Of a stretch of 64,000 nucleotides of DNA, positions 20,677 through 34,866 are shown piece by piece (position 1 is the stretch's first letter; the number at the start of each line of letters is the position of its first letter). This DNA comes from Isoetes taiwanensis. Lineage: Eukaryota; Streptophyta; Lycopodiopsida; Isoetales; Isoetaceae. The translations under genes and the position numbers were made by a program. The notes beneath the pieces are model-generated. The model did not search any database. It saw only the letters and a list, made by a program, of their open reading frames with translations, and had not been told where the DNA came from. The stretch is from assembly GCA_021234155.1 (NCBI GenBank), contig JAJEKV010000004.1, positions 22,474,320-22,538,319 on the forward strand, written 5' to 3'.

Positions 20677-22175
20677 GGACCTTCTCTACCCTTTTCCATG
20701 TATTCGCTGCCAAGCTTGGCCCCCAAACCTCACACCCGTATAACAGTACTGTCTGAACAAGTACTCTATATAACATCCATTTCATGTCAAAATTCCAAAT
20801 TTTAGCTTTGGCACTTCTCCATTGCATGCTCATACAAGGCTCTGAGACCCGCATTCACTCTATGCTCTACGGCCATATTCGAACTCGGACTTTTATCCAC
20901 TTCCACTCCCAAATATTTATACGAGTTTACCAGCTCAACTGGCGTGCCTTTGTAGAAGAATAATAGATGGTCTGTTTTATTTGCCCCAAAGACAACCATT
21001 TTTGTTTTAGCAAGGTTACCTCGCATTCCCTTACTATCACAAAAATATGCCAGCGCATCCAAGTGCTTTTGCATCCCTGCCACTGAGCATGATAGGATGA
21101 CTATATCATCCGCATATAGCAAAAGCTTTACTACATAACCATTTACCAGTGTACCATCGCCCCCATGTTCAACCAACCAACTCTCCAACTCGTCAATGAA
21201 TAGTCCAAACAATGTTGGAGATAAAGGACATCCTTGCTTGACCCCAATATTACTGACCACAACACTATCACACTCCTTTACATAAGGTAATGACAACTGA
21301 ACTAAGACTTTTTCATATAGTACCTTAACCACCTGTCTTAGTTCCACTTTGGGACTCAAGTAACTCCATTCTTTGCCAAAGATTATCCCTATTCCTTTGT
21401 GTCAAAGGCTTTAGCATAATCTACAAAAAGGGCATATAAAGGCTTTTTCTTGCCAGTAACCGAATCTATCATGGCACGTAAAGTGATCAAATGATCTATG
21501 GTAGACCGTTTAGGTCTAAATCCTGCTTGGCCCATAGCCCTGACTCCATTTTTTTTCAGCCCACATATTAATCTTAGTGTTCAACATGGTAGCAAACAAT
21601 TTTGCAAAGAAGCTGCAAACCATAATCATCCTATAATTACCTGGGTCTTTATCGTCTCCCGCTTTGTATAATGGAATAACTCTGTTAACTTGCCATGTGC
21701 GAGGAAAACCATCTCTTACAGTCGCATTTAACAATTTTAATAGCATCGCATGAACGGACCCCCCCGCCCATTTGAACATTTCTGCCACTAGTCCCTGTGC
21801 GTCTGCTGCCTTCCCATTTGCCAGTTTACTTAAACCTTCTTCAAGATCTTCCGGAGTGAACTTGCATTCATCAGCAATGGGATATGCGATCTCTTCCACA
21901 TCAGGAATACCAGGCACATGATATAGCTTGCGTACTTGTCCTAACAACGCATCAATGTCCAAGACAGCTTCTTGTTTTACATTAGGTTTCAACCTGTTCC
22001 AAAATTGCTTAGGTCTAACCAATAACTCCTCTATCATATGTTGCTGCTTTTTATAGATGTACTGTTTCTTTCTTGATTTGGTCAACTTCACATACTCTTT
22101 CTTTAATTTTTGCCTTTCTATACCCTTTGCTTTCCTAAACTCGCTCTCTTTGCCTCTCCCTATTAAACCATGCAT
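20677..22175 (-). pseudogene. LINE C ORF2 reverse transcriptase region
   Basis: The open pieces are 21516-22175 (linker and RT fingers, with LANGKAADAQGLVAEMFKW and NYRMIMVCSFFAKL), 20802-21359 (GVKQGCPLSPTLFGLF, VKLLLYADDIVILS) and 20645-20854 (start of the post-RT YGCEVWGPSL block). Frame changes occur near 21370-21550 and 20800-20860. The YADD site is intact. An approximate local duplication of CATGCATTGCAAGGGATGCC lies just upstream at about 22172 and 22261. Confidence 0.85.
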
Positions 22176-22439
22176 TGCAAGGGATGCCTTTCAATTTTCT
22201 TTGTTATATAAAGCATTTCAGCAATTTCCAAAACCATTTGGGCAAGGATCTCACTAATGGCATGCATTGCAAGGGATGCCATTCTATTTCCAATCTCTTT
22301 TGTTCATAAAATTTCCCATATTCCTCCGGCTTTATTATATTGCATATAAATCCAAATGTCCATATGGCAAGGATCACTTACTTTTTGATGCACATTTCTA
22401 ACCCGGACTCAACTAATAAAGGTCGTGATCCGTTCTCTT

Positions 22440-23506
22440 TTGCTTCCCTATATGAAAATCCAACATCTGCTTTGCAAGACATGTCCTAGCCAAAACCAAG
22501 TCTACAACACTAGCATCCCTGCATGTTAGTTTACCAGAGTGCGGAAATTTGCTTATACCATTATGGGTAAAAGCATGTTAGGGTGTACCACTTTTGGAAC
22601 CAGCAAAAGTACATACACTAGGTACTTCAGAACTGGGTACTTTCTCATTTTTATTTTCATTAAAACTAGTACAAAAGTTCAAAAATTAAAGTTAAGGACG
22701 CATTAATATTCAAAGTTAAGATAAAGATAATGCTACTGGAAACCAAAATATATATAAAAGTTCTAAAATGTACCTTTTATTGAGATATTACACAGGTACC
22801 CAGTACCCAGTCCTGGGTACCTTTTTAGGTACTTTTTTGGTCACTAAATAATACTTTTTAAGGGACACCCTAACATGCTTTTACCCTATATATAAGCAAG
22901 TCCAAGCCACTGCACATATTAAGCACATGATTACCTTGTGGTGTGGGCCATCTTATTTTATCATGAGATTCACGATGCCACCCATATTCTTTTACCTCCA
23001 ATTCGTCTAGCATTTCCAACCACAACAGATCCCCTTCCGAGCTCACAATTGCTGCTTGTTTATTGGCAACTCTCCCATTAAAATCTCCTATCAGCATAAC
23101 ATCTCCTTCTTGCAGAAGTGACATCGCATCTTGCTCTAGCTGGAAAAAAGGATTGTCCCTGTCCAAACTCCCAGTGTTATACACTGGTGAACCACGTGGG
23201 GGAAAGTAACAACCTGCAATGAATATTTTTCCAAACTGCCCAGGAATTTCAATCCAAATCTGTTGCATAGAACCACACTGTAGTACTAGTTTTACCATAT
23301 GTCTGACATTTTTCCTAACATAACACGCAATTCCTCCATGATTTTTTATACCATACAGAATGGAGCAGAATAAAATCATTTATTTTCGGTAAACCTTTCT
23401 CTTCATGTTCACAAGTTTCTAGAAAAAAAATAACATCAACATTCTCAAGCATAAAGCTAATTACATCTACTTTAAACTGACTAATAGAGTCAATATTCCA
23501 GCACAT
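22440..23506 (-). pseudogene. LINE C ORF2 endonuclease domain
   Basis: On -, 23315-23506 carries the N-terminal strand with FFLETCEHEE, the LxET catalytic context. 22870-23379 carries GIACYVRKN, AGCYFPPRGSPVYN and LIGDFNGRVAN. After the 322-bp MITE the frame continues with NGISKFPHSG and a decayed segment to about 22440. A one-base-type frame change separates the first two pieces near 23340. Confidence 0.8.
22565..22886. mobile_element. MITE: 322-bp TIR element inserted in LINE C endonuclease
   Basis: It has 25-bp terminal inverted repeats starting GGGTAAAAGCATGTTAGGGT at both ends, with one mismatch. It is flanked by TAT at 22562-22564 and 22887-22889. Removing the element and one TAT joins the LINE frame through the conserved LLIYNG block. 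The interior is AT-rich and non-coding, with several GGTAC words close to the right end. A 3-bp duplication with GGG-starting TIRs suggests the PIF/Harbinger-Tourist type, but TAT is not the usual TWA trinucleotide, so the superfamily is tentative. Confidence 0.85.
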
Positions 23507-23652
23507 GACCCTGATCCTGGTGGTCTCGACTACCTATGTCTCAACGGTATCTACCATTATCTTACCTCATCACCAGCGCACCTTTTGCCCATTCTGTTTT
23601 GCTTCTTTCAGTATTTGTATCTGCACTTTATTTTCTTCCAACTGCGCTTTAG

Positions 23653-23849
23653 TTAGATCCTCATTGATGAACACTTAAGTACTTTCAGGCTTGCAAGTTT
23701 CCTAAGCACTTGCAATTTGCTTTCACGGTTACTGAATTTTACAATAATATGCTTGCCATTGTTATTCTCTTTTCCAATGCGAAAGGCTTCCATGATTCCT
23801 GCATTCTCAATATGCAATTTCTCTTCAAGAAAATTTTCAACCACCTGCT
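23653..23849 (-). pseudogene. LINE C ORF1, C-terminal RRM-like part only
   Basis: The reading VENFLEEKLHIENAG, IMEAFRIGKENNNGKHIIVK and RESKLQVLRKLASLK parallels the 1776-2006 block of LINE F. The copy starts in the middle of ORF1, so LINE C is 5'-truncated here, directly against (GT)n-(GA)n. Confidence 0.65.
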
Positions 23850-26436
<2,587 letters not shown>

Positions 26437-27441
26437 CTGCTCATAGAATAAGGTATTTTCAAAGAGGGAGAGCTTGTACTCAAATGGAACAAATCAAGGG
26501 AAGACGCAGCTGGAAAGTTTGAAAATCTTTAGGAGGGAACTTATAAGGTATTGGAATCAACAGGTTCAAACTCATACTTGCTGAAAGAGAACACCACAGG
26601 TGTACCATTGCCAAATCCTATCAATACCCTACACTTGAAGAGGTACTAGGACCATCATGTTTGCTTGTTCCTTTTTATGTAGCAAAAGTTTAATAAGCTT
26701 TGTTAAATATAGATTAGGTAGTTTAGTTTTCAATTGAGACTTGCTCATAAGCAAGTTTCTTCAATAAGTTGGCTTTATGTTTGTAGCAAGCAAGACTGAT
26801 GGGAAGAACAGTAACAAACAACCTCAGGACAGAAAATGATTACTAATTTTTTTACCAAGTGTCATATGCAGGTTCATTAGCAAATGTACCCACTTACTAG
26901 AGAACTTGGCCACCATTTATCTCGTGCTCCTCATTTGCCAATATGCAGGACCTTGTCAGCCCTTACATTCCACAAAAGGGCTGCTAAGATGGTTTTCTAA
27001 TGAGTTTCTACGTTTCCATGGCAGGTCCACCCTTGATCCATCTGTATTCCATTGTTTAAGTGGTCCTACAGGCCATCATAAGCATCCTTCATTTGCACTT
27101 ATACTCTAAAGGCACTCTACTCTTCAGCTTTACCATAATAGCATAGCTGCATTTCCAAATGATCAAGCTAAAGGCATATATTCTTTTGTTTTGGCGAGTT
27201 TTCTATACTAATACACCCACCTCACTTCATTGCACATTTACATCCCAGACTTTCCATCTCATACACGCATACACCTCATTTACATCCACGTTTTCCATCT
27301 CATACACACTTTGCACAGCAATCTCACATCTATTTTACCATTCACACCACTCACATCACAACTCCATCATACTCACACTCGCTCCACCACACATGCACTT
27401 CCATCACTATTTCCTTTCTGGAACCCAACAAAATTATAATT
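26437..27441 (+). mobile_element. Ty3/gypsy 3' end, copy 1 (integrase C-terminus and downstream region)
   Basis: The sequence is about 1 kb long and is repeated, diverged, at 62338-63283. Its first part, read across frame breaks, resembles the C-terminal chromatin-binding end of a gypsy integrase (LVLKDAG-like, NPINTLHLKRYY-like words). The rest is non-coding with CA-rich words (ACACCTCATTTACATCCA). The homology to the second copy stops near 27441. The upstream part of the element is missing because LINE D abuts it. ORFs at 26906-27109 and 27159-27443 are by-products. Confidence 0.7.
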
Positions 27442-28934
27442 AAAACCTAAGATTCAGGAACCGTTTGAACTAATTATATATACAGGGGATTCTGCTTCAA
27501 CACTTTTTGAAGGCCTAGTTGTGCTCAAATTTGATATTGGTACATGCTGAGCATGTCTGAAGAATTCTTGAAGCTCCTGTGTCCTTCAATTGGTTTTGCA
27601 AAAGATTTGACTGAAAAACACTCTTCTTATATTATTTTATGTACCTTGAATGATCTTCTGATATGTGGAGGGTTGATTACCTATGACTTGTATTACCTTC
27701 TCATCAATGAAAATTGGCCACCAAATTTCAAAACCATCTCTATTATGATTTATAGTGTTTTTCCACTTCAACTAATCAGACAATAGAATATCCTTTGTTC
27801 TAAATCCCTTTTTGACAGGTTACCATCTATCCTTGCATCTGCAAATTAGTGTATAGAAATACTCTTTGTGATCCAAATTGCATTTTGACCTCTTCGCCCC
27901 ATATCACAACTGCTTTTTAAAACTGTTTGCTTCAGAATTTCTCAAAAAGACATATGGCAACTAAGAAACCATTTTCTTGATCAACGCTTCAAGATATTAT
28001 TTTGCTATTGACCAATTTTTTCACCCAAATTTGAGCCTAAATATCTCCTAGCTACAACTCTGACTTGGTCAAGAATTTCACCATACTCTTTGATGTCGAT
28101 GACACTGTTAGTAGCCTTCATAAGGCATATGCTCCTCCTTCTTCTGACAAACCCTATGTTGGTCTTAAGAAAGATATGCCAAAGTATATAGCAGGAAGCT
28201 TATGAATCTTCTACTGACTTGGTGTGCCGTGAATTTTTAGAGGCCTATCCAGTGTGGTTGGTATACACCATCTTAAACATTTGCAAAGAAGAAGATGTGT
28301 GGGAATGGTGGTGTCTAGTGCACCAACAGACTAATGTGTCAAATAAAGATATTTAAATTGTTGGACAAAGAAGTAGAGGAGAAATCCCAATTATCCTGAT
28401 CATTGGCTAGACTTTGAAAGTGTTTTATACTTATGGACTCCAAAAAACTATTCCAGGTAGAAATGTGAGAGTTACAATACCTCTAAATATAAGGAAGAAG
28501 GCTATGATATCATTGGGGTAGCTAGAGGAAACGTGAATAACCATGTAAATTTTCTTCATCATATTTATATGATATAGTGCTATATTATGAAATATTGTCT
28601 ATTTTCCAAATAATACGATATTACATTTTCATACTTTCGAGATGAAATATGTGAATTTGGATATGCTACAAATTACATGCAATATAAAATTTGTCACAAA
28701 ACTAAGACATAATTCCAATTTACTTGAATGATAGTTATATAGTTATCTTGTATTGTTAATTTATTATTTGTATATATGGCATGCATATGTATAGCCTCGT
28801 GAGAGGCAGTACTTATCTATATACTCTGATGGTTTGATGTGAATATAAATCGAAATTTTGGTATTAAAATTTCGGTTCATAACAGAACTGCTCTCCCTGC
28901 CAGCATAAAGCCGTATAATGTCAGAATTGGATAG
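27442..28934. other. No recognised gene
   Basis: AT-rich. One plus-strand stretch near 28070-28200 reads ILFDVDDTVSSLHKAY and YVGLKKDMPKYIAG across about 45 codons and may be an exon relic of an unidentified gene. A second, near 28440-28530, reads RNVRVTIPLNIR. Neither was assigned. Confidence 0.35.
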
Positions 28935-29860
28935 ATGGAGGAAGCTCTAGCATTATTTTGGAAAATGCCTGATCGATATAACATTTCATGCAATACCACG
29001 ATTGCAGCTCATATCCTAGCAAGGATAGCTCGATCTAGCTTTTCGAACAAATGCCTAACAAAGATGTCGTGGAATACCATGCGATCTGGCTATAATTATA
29101 AGGATAGGTACGTAAGGCTCATCAATTGTTTCATTTCATAGATCACCATGCTATCAACATACATACAAAATGGTCCAGTGGAAGAGGTCCTTAGTTTGCT
29201 CTACAAAATACTTGAGCGTGATACAATCTCTTGGACTTTTTTAATTTGCGCCTGCAGTCAACATGATTTGCTTGATGATGCCCTTTAACTCTCTAATGAG
29301 ATGTCTCAACCTCATATCATCTCATTTACTTCCACCATTTGCTCTTATTGTCGACATAGAAACTTGACGAGGTTTTGAAGTTATTCCAAGTAATGCCTCA
29401 ACCACATATAGTTCTATATGTTTTCATCTTGTGTGCGACAAGGGCTAGTTGACAAAGCACATGAGTTATTTTAGAAAATGCCTCAACATGATATTATCTC
29501 AAGATATGCAATAATTGGGACATATACACACCAAGAAATGCTTAAAAAAAACTTTATAAACTTCTCTTACAAATATCCTTGAGAAGTTCAAAGCCAAATA
29601 AGATTACATTTGTCACTATTCCAGATGCATGTGTCATTGAGGCATCACTCTTTGATGGGAAATACCGACATAGTTTAACTTGATAATAGGTTTGAATCAT
29701 ATGTTATTGTAGGTATGGCACTTGTTACTATGTATGGAAAATGCGGAAGCTTGGAACAGATGTGCAGTGTTTGATTAAATGGACTCATAATAGCATATGC
29801 CCAAAATGGCCAAATTGCGCTTGCTCACAATATATTTAAGGAAATCACTATGAGGCACGG
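28935..29860 (+). pseudogene. Pentatricopeptide repeat (PPR) protein pseudogene
   Basis: PPR proteins are organellar RNA-binding proteins built of about 35-residue repeats. Across several frames, successive repeat cores can be read: ALALFWKMPDRYNIS near 28944, VLSLLYKILERDTISWT near 29190, AHELF-x-KMPQHDIIS near 29460, SSKPNKITFVTIPDACV near 29587 and MALVTMYGKCGSLEQ near 29717, then IIAYAQNGQIALAHNIFKE near 29785. These are the usual PLS-type words of land-plant PPRs. Multiple stops and frameshifts make it a pseudogene. No organelle-targeting N-terminus or E/DYW domain was seen. Confidence 0.8.
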
Positions 29861-31759
29861 GGGTTCACTGTGGATGCCATACAATGTGCCGGGACTCGGG
29901 TGTTTTATCGACCCATTTTCACACGTATACTTAGGAGTTAAGGGGGTTTTTGGCTACTGCTTGGGTAAATTTTATATAGAAGGGGTTGAACTTACCTTTC
30001 AAAAAATCGTATGTAGGGGTGTTTTTCATCACCTTTTGCACGCACACGACGTATCCCCATTTCTATAATTGCATCTCACGGGCTCTGAGGGGGATGATGC
30101 CGATAGACGTCATATTCCTCAACATTTTTTTCTGGTTGTAATCATACTGGTTTCATATGAGACTTATCATTGCCTTGGTTCTATTGGTCAAGAACACGCA
30201 TCTTGCCCAAAATTGAGCATTTTAGCCGCATGATTGATCTTATAGGAAGAACTGGTTGGATGAATATTCTTGAGAGACATTAGTTAAGAATATTCCTTTT
30301 CAACCTGAGGCTACAACCTCAATTTGCAATTTGCATGAGAATGTCAAACGTCCAAAGTAAGTGCACTACCAATAAGGACTTAATGGTACCTTGAAACTTT
30401 GCAGACGAGAAACTTAAGAGGCAACAAAATTGGATAAAATTTGGGTAATTTGCCATCCAAAAAAATATGCCCAAAGAAATTTGGGCAATTTGCCACGCAT
30501 GAAAAAAATATGCCACGTATAGGGCAGAGATGAAGGCAGCGATGCGGGCATAAAACTGAAAATGTATCATAAATAGGTCAAAAATTTGCTCACTGGAAAA
30601 GCATTTTTCGCCGACAAAAAATCGCATTTCATCTGTCCGTAAACATTTCTTACGTCGCCCGTTATCAACAAAATATCCCCTCCGTACGTAGAATATCCCT
30701 ACGATGTCGGAAACACATCCCGACCGCACGACGCTCCAATAAATCTCCAACCGAAAGAAACAGTAGTCTGATCTCGTGAAAATAGAATTGATTTCCACGA
30801 GCTTCCATTTGTAAATAGCAGTGTCGGATTCGAGCAATGGACTCGGAATCAGGAAATTCGACTTCTTCATGTGTTTTGCTGCAATCTAGGGTACGTTGTT
30901 TTTCTTCCAGGTCCTTTTTTCTAGTCTTTCTGTTACTCAAGGAACAATGCGTCCGATGTGGAATTTTCAATCTGATGGTACCACTCTAGATGCTGGTAGT
31001 TTCGCCTTCCAAGATGTGGGCTGCTGTGTTTATCTTTCTGCCCTTGTGCAGATCTTCATGTGTCTTATATTAGAGTGCTGCCTCTCGTGGAAAAAGCATC
31101 CTAAGTAACTTTTAATCGTTGATTGTTTCAAGCATATTTTATTAAATTTCATGTGGAGAAGAGGGGAATTTTATATGATGGTTAATATGCAGATTAATCA
31201 ACAAACGTCTCTTAACACTAGAGTGGTCCCAGGGACCATTCCTGGTCCATGGATCGGAATTGGTCCAGTTGACCCACTGCCACTTAAACCAATATATCTG
31301 AGAATAGAAGTTTTAATTTCGCGATATATCGCCACCATATCAATCTTTACTTGATTCTTAATGACCTTCAAGAATTTCAAGGCCAATGAACTCACCTATA
31401 TGTTGTATTGATTGTTCAAATATTAGAGAATTTGAGAGTTTCTGCAACAGTCCAGAACTGCATTCTTGGCTTTTTCTGGCATAAACAGGCCTAAACCTTG
31501 CTAAAATTGGATGTATTTGTCTATTTATGATAGAACACATTGATTTGTATGTTTTCAGCTTTGGTTGCTATCATCTAACGTCCATGGAAGCCGGCAAACC
31601 CTATTTTGTTCAAAAATGCTGCGTGCGGTTTAGGAATTATTTATCTCTTATTATTACAAGTTTTCGGTTAATTCTTGTGGACATGGATTCTTAACTATAT
31701 GAAGTACAATCTTATGTTTTTTTGGAGTGTTCATAAGTTATATCAACTTCAAAATCTAA
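29861..31759. other. Unassigned AT-rich stretch
   Basis: The longest frames are 30319-30870 (-, 183 codons, low-complexity Phe/Ile-rich) and 30896-31108 (+). Neither resembles a known family. Repeated TTTGGGCAATTTGCCA-type words occur at 30440-30500. No gene is supported. Confidence 0.35.
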
Positions 31760-31790
31760 CTAGTAAATTGCCCACCTTCGGTGGGCAATC
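31760..31790 (-). mobile_element. Helitron-type 3' terminus 1
   Basis: On -, a perfect 10-bp stem ATTGCCCACC/GGTGGGCAAT with a 3-nt loop (plus 31767-31789) is followed by TTACTAG and then T. A GC-rich hairpin just upstream of CTAG, followed by T, is the classical Helitron 3' end. The element body would lie to the right on +. Its 5' TC end was not located. Confidence 0.6.
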
Positions 31791-31847
31791 CATGTGATTG
31801 TGGCTGAAGATTTAAAAAATTGCTTGGACAACGGTCAACATAAGTTA

Positions 31848-31875
31848 CTAGTAATGGTGCCCAGCGTTGCTGGGA
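31848..31875 (-). mobile_element. Helitron-type 3' terminus 2
   Basis: On -, the stem CCCAGC-AAC-GCTGGG (plus 31860-31874) is followed by CACCATTACTAG and T. It has the same design as terminus 1, 88 bp away and in the same orientation. The shorter stem suggests a related family or a decayed copy. Confidence 0.55.
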
Positions 31876-33146
31876 TATGTTGGGAGCTTATAAATATTTT
31901 GGTCGGAATCCAACTATTTTAACTCTTTCTTATAACAAAAATTCAAAGGTTTAATAGAGTTTAAAAGAAATCTAACCTCTTCATGTTAGATAATATTGCC
32001 TTTGTATCTCTAAAATCTTTGAGGAGGACATGATGGTGCTTATTTGTAGCAATTTTGGGGTCTGTTATTTTTCCAGAGGGTCCTATTGGTTAATGATCTT
32101 AACCTCTACTATGTTCCCGAGTATCCTCTACTATGTCGGATGATTGATGATCTATGTTCGTGTATGTATGGAGTTGTCTACATAACCTCTGGCGGACCTT
32201 GTTATTGATCTTCGGTGTGTTGTTACTCTTTGGTGTGGAGACAACCTTGTCATATATCAGGTGCACATCTTGTTAAAGCCTTGCTCGTTTTGTTCAAGCT
32301 TGTCATAGATAAGTGCTTGCTCCTCTTGCTATGTCTCCTTGAGTGTTGGAAGCAAGCTTAAGGTGGTGAATTTATAGCATGAAAAGGTAAAAGGTTAAAG
32401 GATGTGCCTTTTTTACCAGACACCTTTTGTGCCCCCATTTTTCTTTTGACATGACTAATCTATGCTCTCGATTCAAGGGGCCATCCTCGCCAAACACATT
32501 AGGCCGGATCAAGAAGAGAGAGCTAAAATAAACTAACTTTTCGATTCAACTATGATTTTCTTTTCTAAATTTTTGTAACTTTTCAATTGAATTATGATTT
32601 TTTTTCTCTCTGTCTTTGTAAAATGGAACTAAAGTATAACTTTGTAATCATTTTTTATTTAAATAGCAATGAATAAATACTCTTGTATGAACATCATGTT
32701 CCAACAAATGTTGTGCATTTTTGAATGTTGAATTGTTTGGATTGGATCAAGATTTATATAAAAAAATTACATTCTGGCCTATGCTTCCTTTATTCCGAAA
32801 GTATGAAACGTAGCTTGAACAGTTTGAATTAAGTGATTATTAACTACTATAGCAATTCCAAACTATAATTATTCTTCCAAACTATAATTATTCTGAGGGA
32901 ACACATTGGTATAATTCCCTCTCTAAAGTGGAGCTTTATTTATCTGCAAATTGTTGTTAGTGGCATGCAATAGATGTACAAAACAAAGAAATAGAACGCA
33001 TAAAATGCCAAGAGTTTAAATTGAAGAGATTAGAGTTCATTTCTCTACTGTTAACCTTGTTCTTGTATCTCCACGTCTATAACAGTTAGTTGCCTTTAAG
33101 TTGATAGACATTTGGCATACAAATCATGAACCATATTTGGGCAAGC
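31876..33146. other. No recognised gene
   Basis: AT-rich, with only short frames on both strands. It may be the body of one of the Helitron-like elements whose 3' ends lie at 31.76-31.88 kb, but no Rep/helicase motif is visible. Confidence 0.35.
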
Positions 33147-33600
33147 CATGTGAAGCAAGTATAATCATCTTTTTTGCTAAAAATGGCCTTCAAAACCTAG
33201 CCTTCATTTAGAATGAGCAACATAAACTGCAAAAATCATTGCATACCTGATACAATATTTTGGCAGACTATGTGAACCATATAGAACAGGGCCTTTAGAG
33301 TGAGCCTTCATCTAGTATGAGCAATATAAACTGCAAAAAGCATTGCCATACCTTGGCATGCCATGTGAAGCAAATATGGTCATTTTCTTGCTGAAAGGGC
33401 CTTCAGAACAGAGCCTTTATCTAATATGAGCAAAATAAATTGCAAAAAGCACTGTCATACTGCAAAAAGCATTGCCATAACTTGGCACGCCATGTGAAGC
33501 AAATATGGTCATTTTCTTGGTGAAAAGGGCCTTCAGAACAGAGCCCTCATCTAATATGAGCAAAATAAATTGCAAAAAGCACTGCCATACCTGATTGCAA
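33147..33600. repeat. Four-copy imperfect tandem repeat, about 105-130-bp unit
   Basis: Blocks GCCATGTGAAGCAA (33147-, 33359-, 33489-), GAGCAA-AATAAA (near 33213, 33322, 33427, 33557) and TGCAAAAAGCA recur in fixed order. The last two copies are nearly identical (130-bp spacing), while the first two are more diverged. Confidence 0.85.
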
Positions 33601-34154
33601 AGATTTACTTCAACCATTGCTTCTAAAACATATGCTTCAGTGCAAGCACAAAGACATGTACCTTGGCCTAGCCAATTTGCATATAACCTTGATCAATCCT
33701 GACCAACAAGAGCCCAGTAAACACAGAACCAAAAGCAAAATCATCTGGCTGTTACATGAGATGTATAATATAATTCTTCTAAGTTTCAAGGGCGTATTCT
33801 TGATTCCTGATAAATCAGTAGAAGTATGGAAGGAAGCTCCTGATAGAGCTGCACTTTAGTCTAAGACTTTTCTTGAAGGGAAATGCCTGCAGATAAGTTT
33901 ACGTATGCACTTTCTCTCTTTGCATGTATAAGAACCAATGCGCTTCTAAGATGTAGATGTACCTGTTTCTTGCAAAGAATGGGCGTCCAAATAAACGATT
34001 TCCTACATTCTATTCATGGGTTTCATGGGTTAATGATGTGCTTGAAGTATCTCCTTGATCATTGATGGCGCCTGTTGATTCCAGACTTCTCGCCTGATCA
34101 TAAAACAAAACCTAAATTTAATCAGAGAAATATCTATTTTTGCAATTTTAGAAA
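33601..34154. other. No recognised gene
   Basis: Short ORFs at 33617-33859 and 33883-34065 (+) show no family resemblance. No repeats were seen. Confidence 0.35.
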
Positions 34155-34388
34155 TCAAAAGTGGCATTTTGTATGCTTACAGATGCGTGAGAACTTCCTC
34201 TTGAGATCTACTTTATCACTCATGTTGCAGGCATCAAACAAAAATTCTGCATAATCCTTCTGATCAACAAAGAAGGGAGGATTTTTGGTTGCAATAGCAA
34301 GGACACAGGCAGGACCATCAGGCTTTTCAATCTGGAAAAATGCCCTGCTTAGCTGCATGGCAAAAATATTTGAAAAGCTCCATAGCAT
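34155..34388 (-). pseudogene. Unidentified exon-like segment
   Basis: On -, a frame reads LSRAFFQIEKPDGPACVLA and IATKNPPFFVDQKDYAEF. It is preceded by a plausible acceptor (a T-rich run, then GCCATGCAG) and followed by a plausible donor (ATCTGTAAGC near 34178). Its composition looks like real coding sequence, but the family was not identified and no adjoining exon was found. It lies 1.4 kb downstream (on -) of the HAK/KUP relic but does not resemble that family. Confidence 0.3.
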
Positions 34389-34732
34389 TGGAGCCAGAGA
34401 TCCTATGAGCAGCCCAACCCAGAGATTGTCCGCATCCCGCAGCCCCAGAGATTTTTACTTGAGTTTAGAATCTCACATCTTGAATACCGCAAATAGCCTG
34501 TCAAACTAATGAAACACTGGTTAAACCTCTGATTCTAGATGATGCATCTCTGTACTGTAGGGATGGATGCTTACTGATCGCTTGGGCTGCTACAACTGCA
34601 CTTCACACAGGGCCAAAAACTGACCAAACAGGATGCTACAAATCTGAGAGAAGTATGGCAACTTAACTCTGTTGCTATGGCCAGTGCCCAGCTCAACCAT
34701 CCGCTATCTAGTTACCAAGGAGAATTGGAGCA

Positions 34733-34866
34733 CTCCTTGCGCCATATTCGAGCCATTCAAGAAATCCCCATTTATTGCTTTAAAAATAACGGCCTGCAAA
34801 ACTCCTTGCGCCATATCGAGCCATTCAAGAAATCCCCATTCAAAAAAATAACGGCCTGCAAATCCA
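34733..34866. repeat. Two-copy tandem repeat, 69-bp unit
   Basis: CTCCTTGCGCCATAT starts at 34733 and 34802. Each copy runs through GAGCCATTCAAGAAATCCCC and ATAACGGCCTGCAAA. The copies are nearly identical, which suggests a recent duplication. Confidence 0.9.

Larger units (their letters stand above)
17752..23849 (-). mobile_element. LINE C: near full-length but pseudogenised copy, with two nested insertions
   Basis: Reading on -: the end of ORF1 (23849-23653), a short spacer, the endonuclease (about 23506-22440), RT (about 22175-20802) and the C-terminus (about 20800-20677, continuing 18587-17818). It is split by a 322-bp TIR element at 22565-22886 and a retroposed 2-kb segment at about 18590-20658. 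Without these the element would be about 3.7 kb. Several frameshifts and stops also occur. Its 5' end abuts the (GT)(GA) tract at 23850-24010. Confidence 0.85.

Noticed and set aside
30319-30870. 183-codon minus-strand ORF
   Set aside because: Phe/Ile/Tyr-rich, low complexity, no motif, in AT-rich sequence with no neighbouring exons; most likely chance.
31767-31874. GC hairpins resembling bacterial rho-independent terminators
   Set aside because: There is no T-run after the stem and the setting is plant nuclear DNA. The CTAG-T context fits Helitron ends better.
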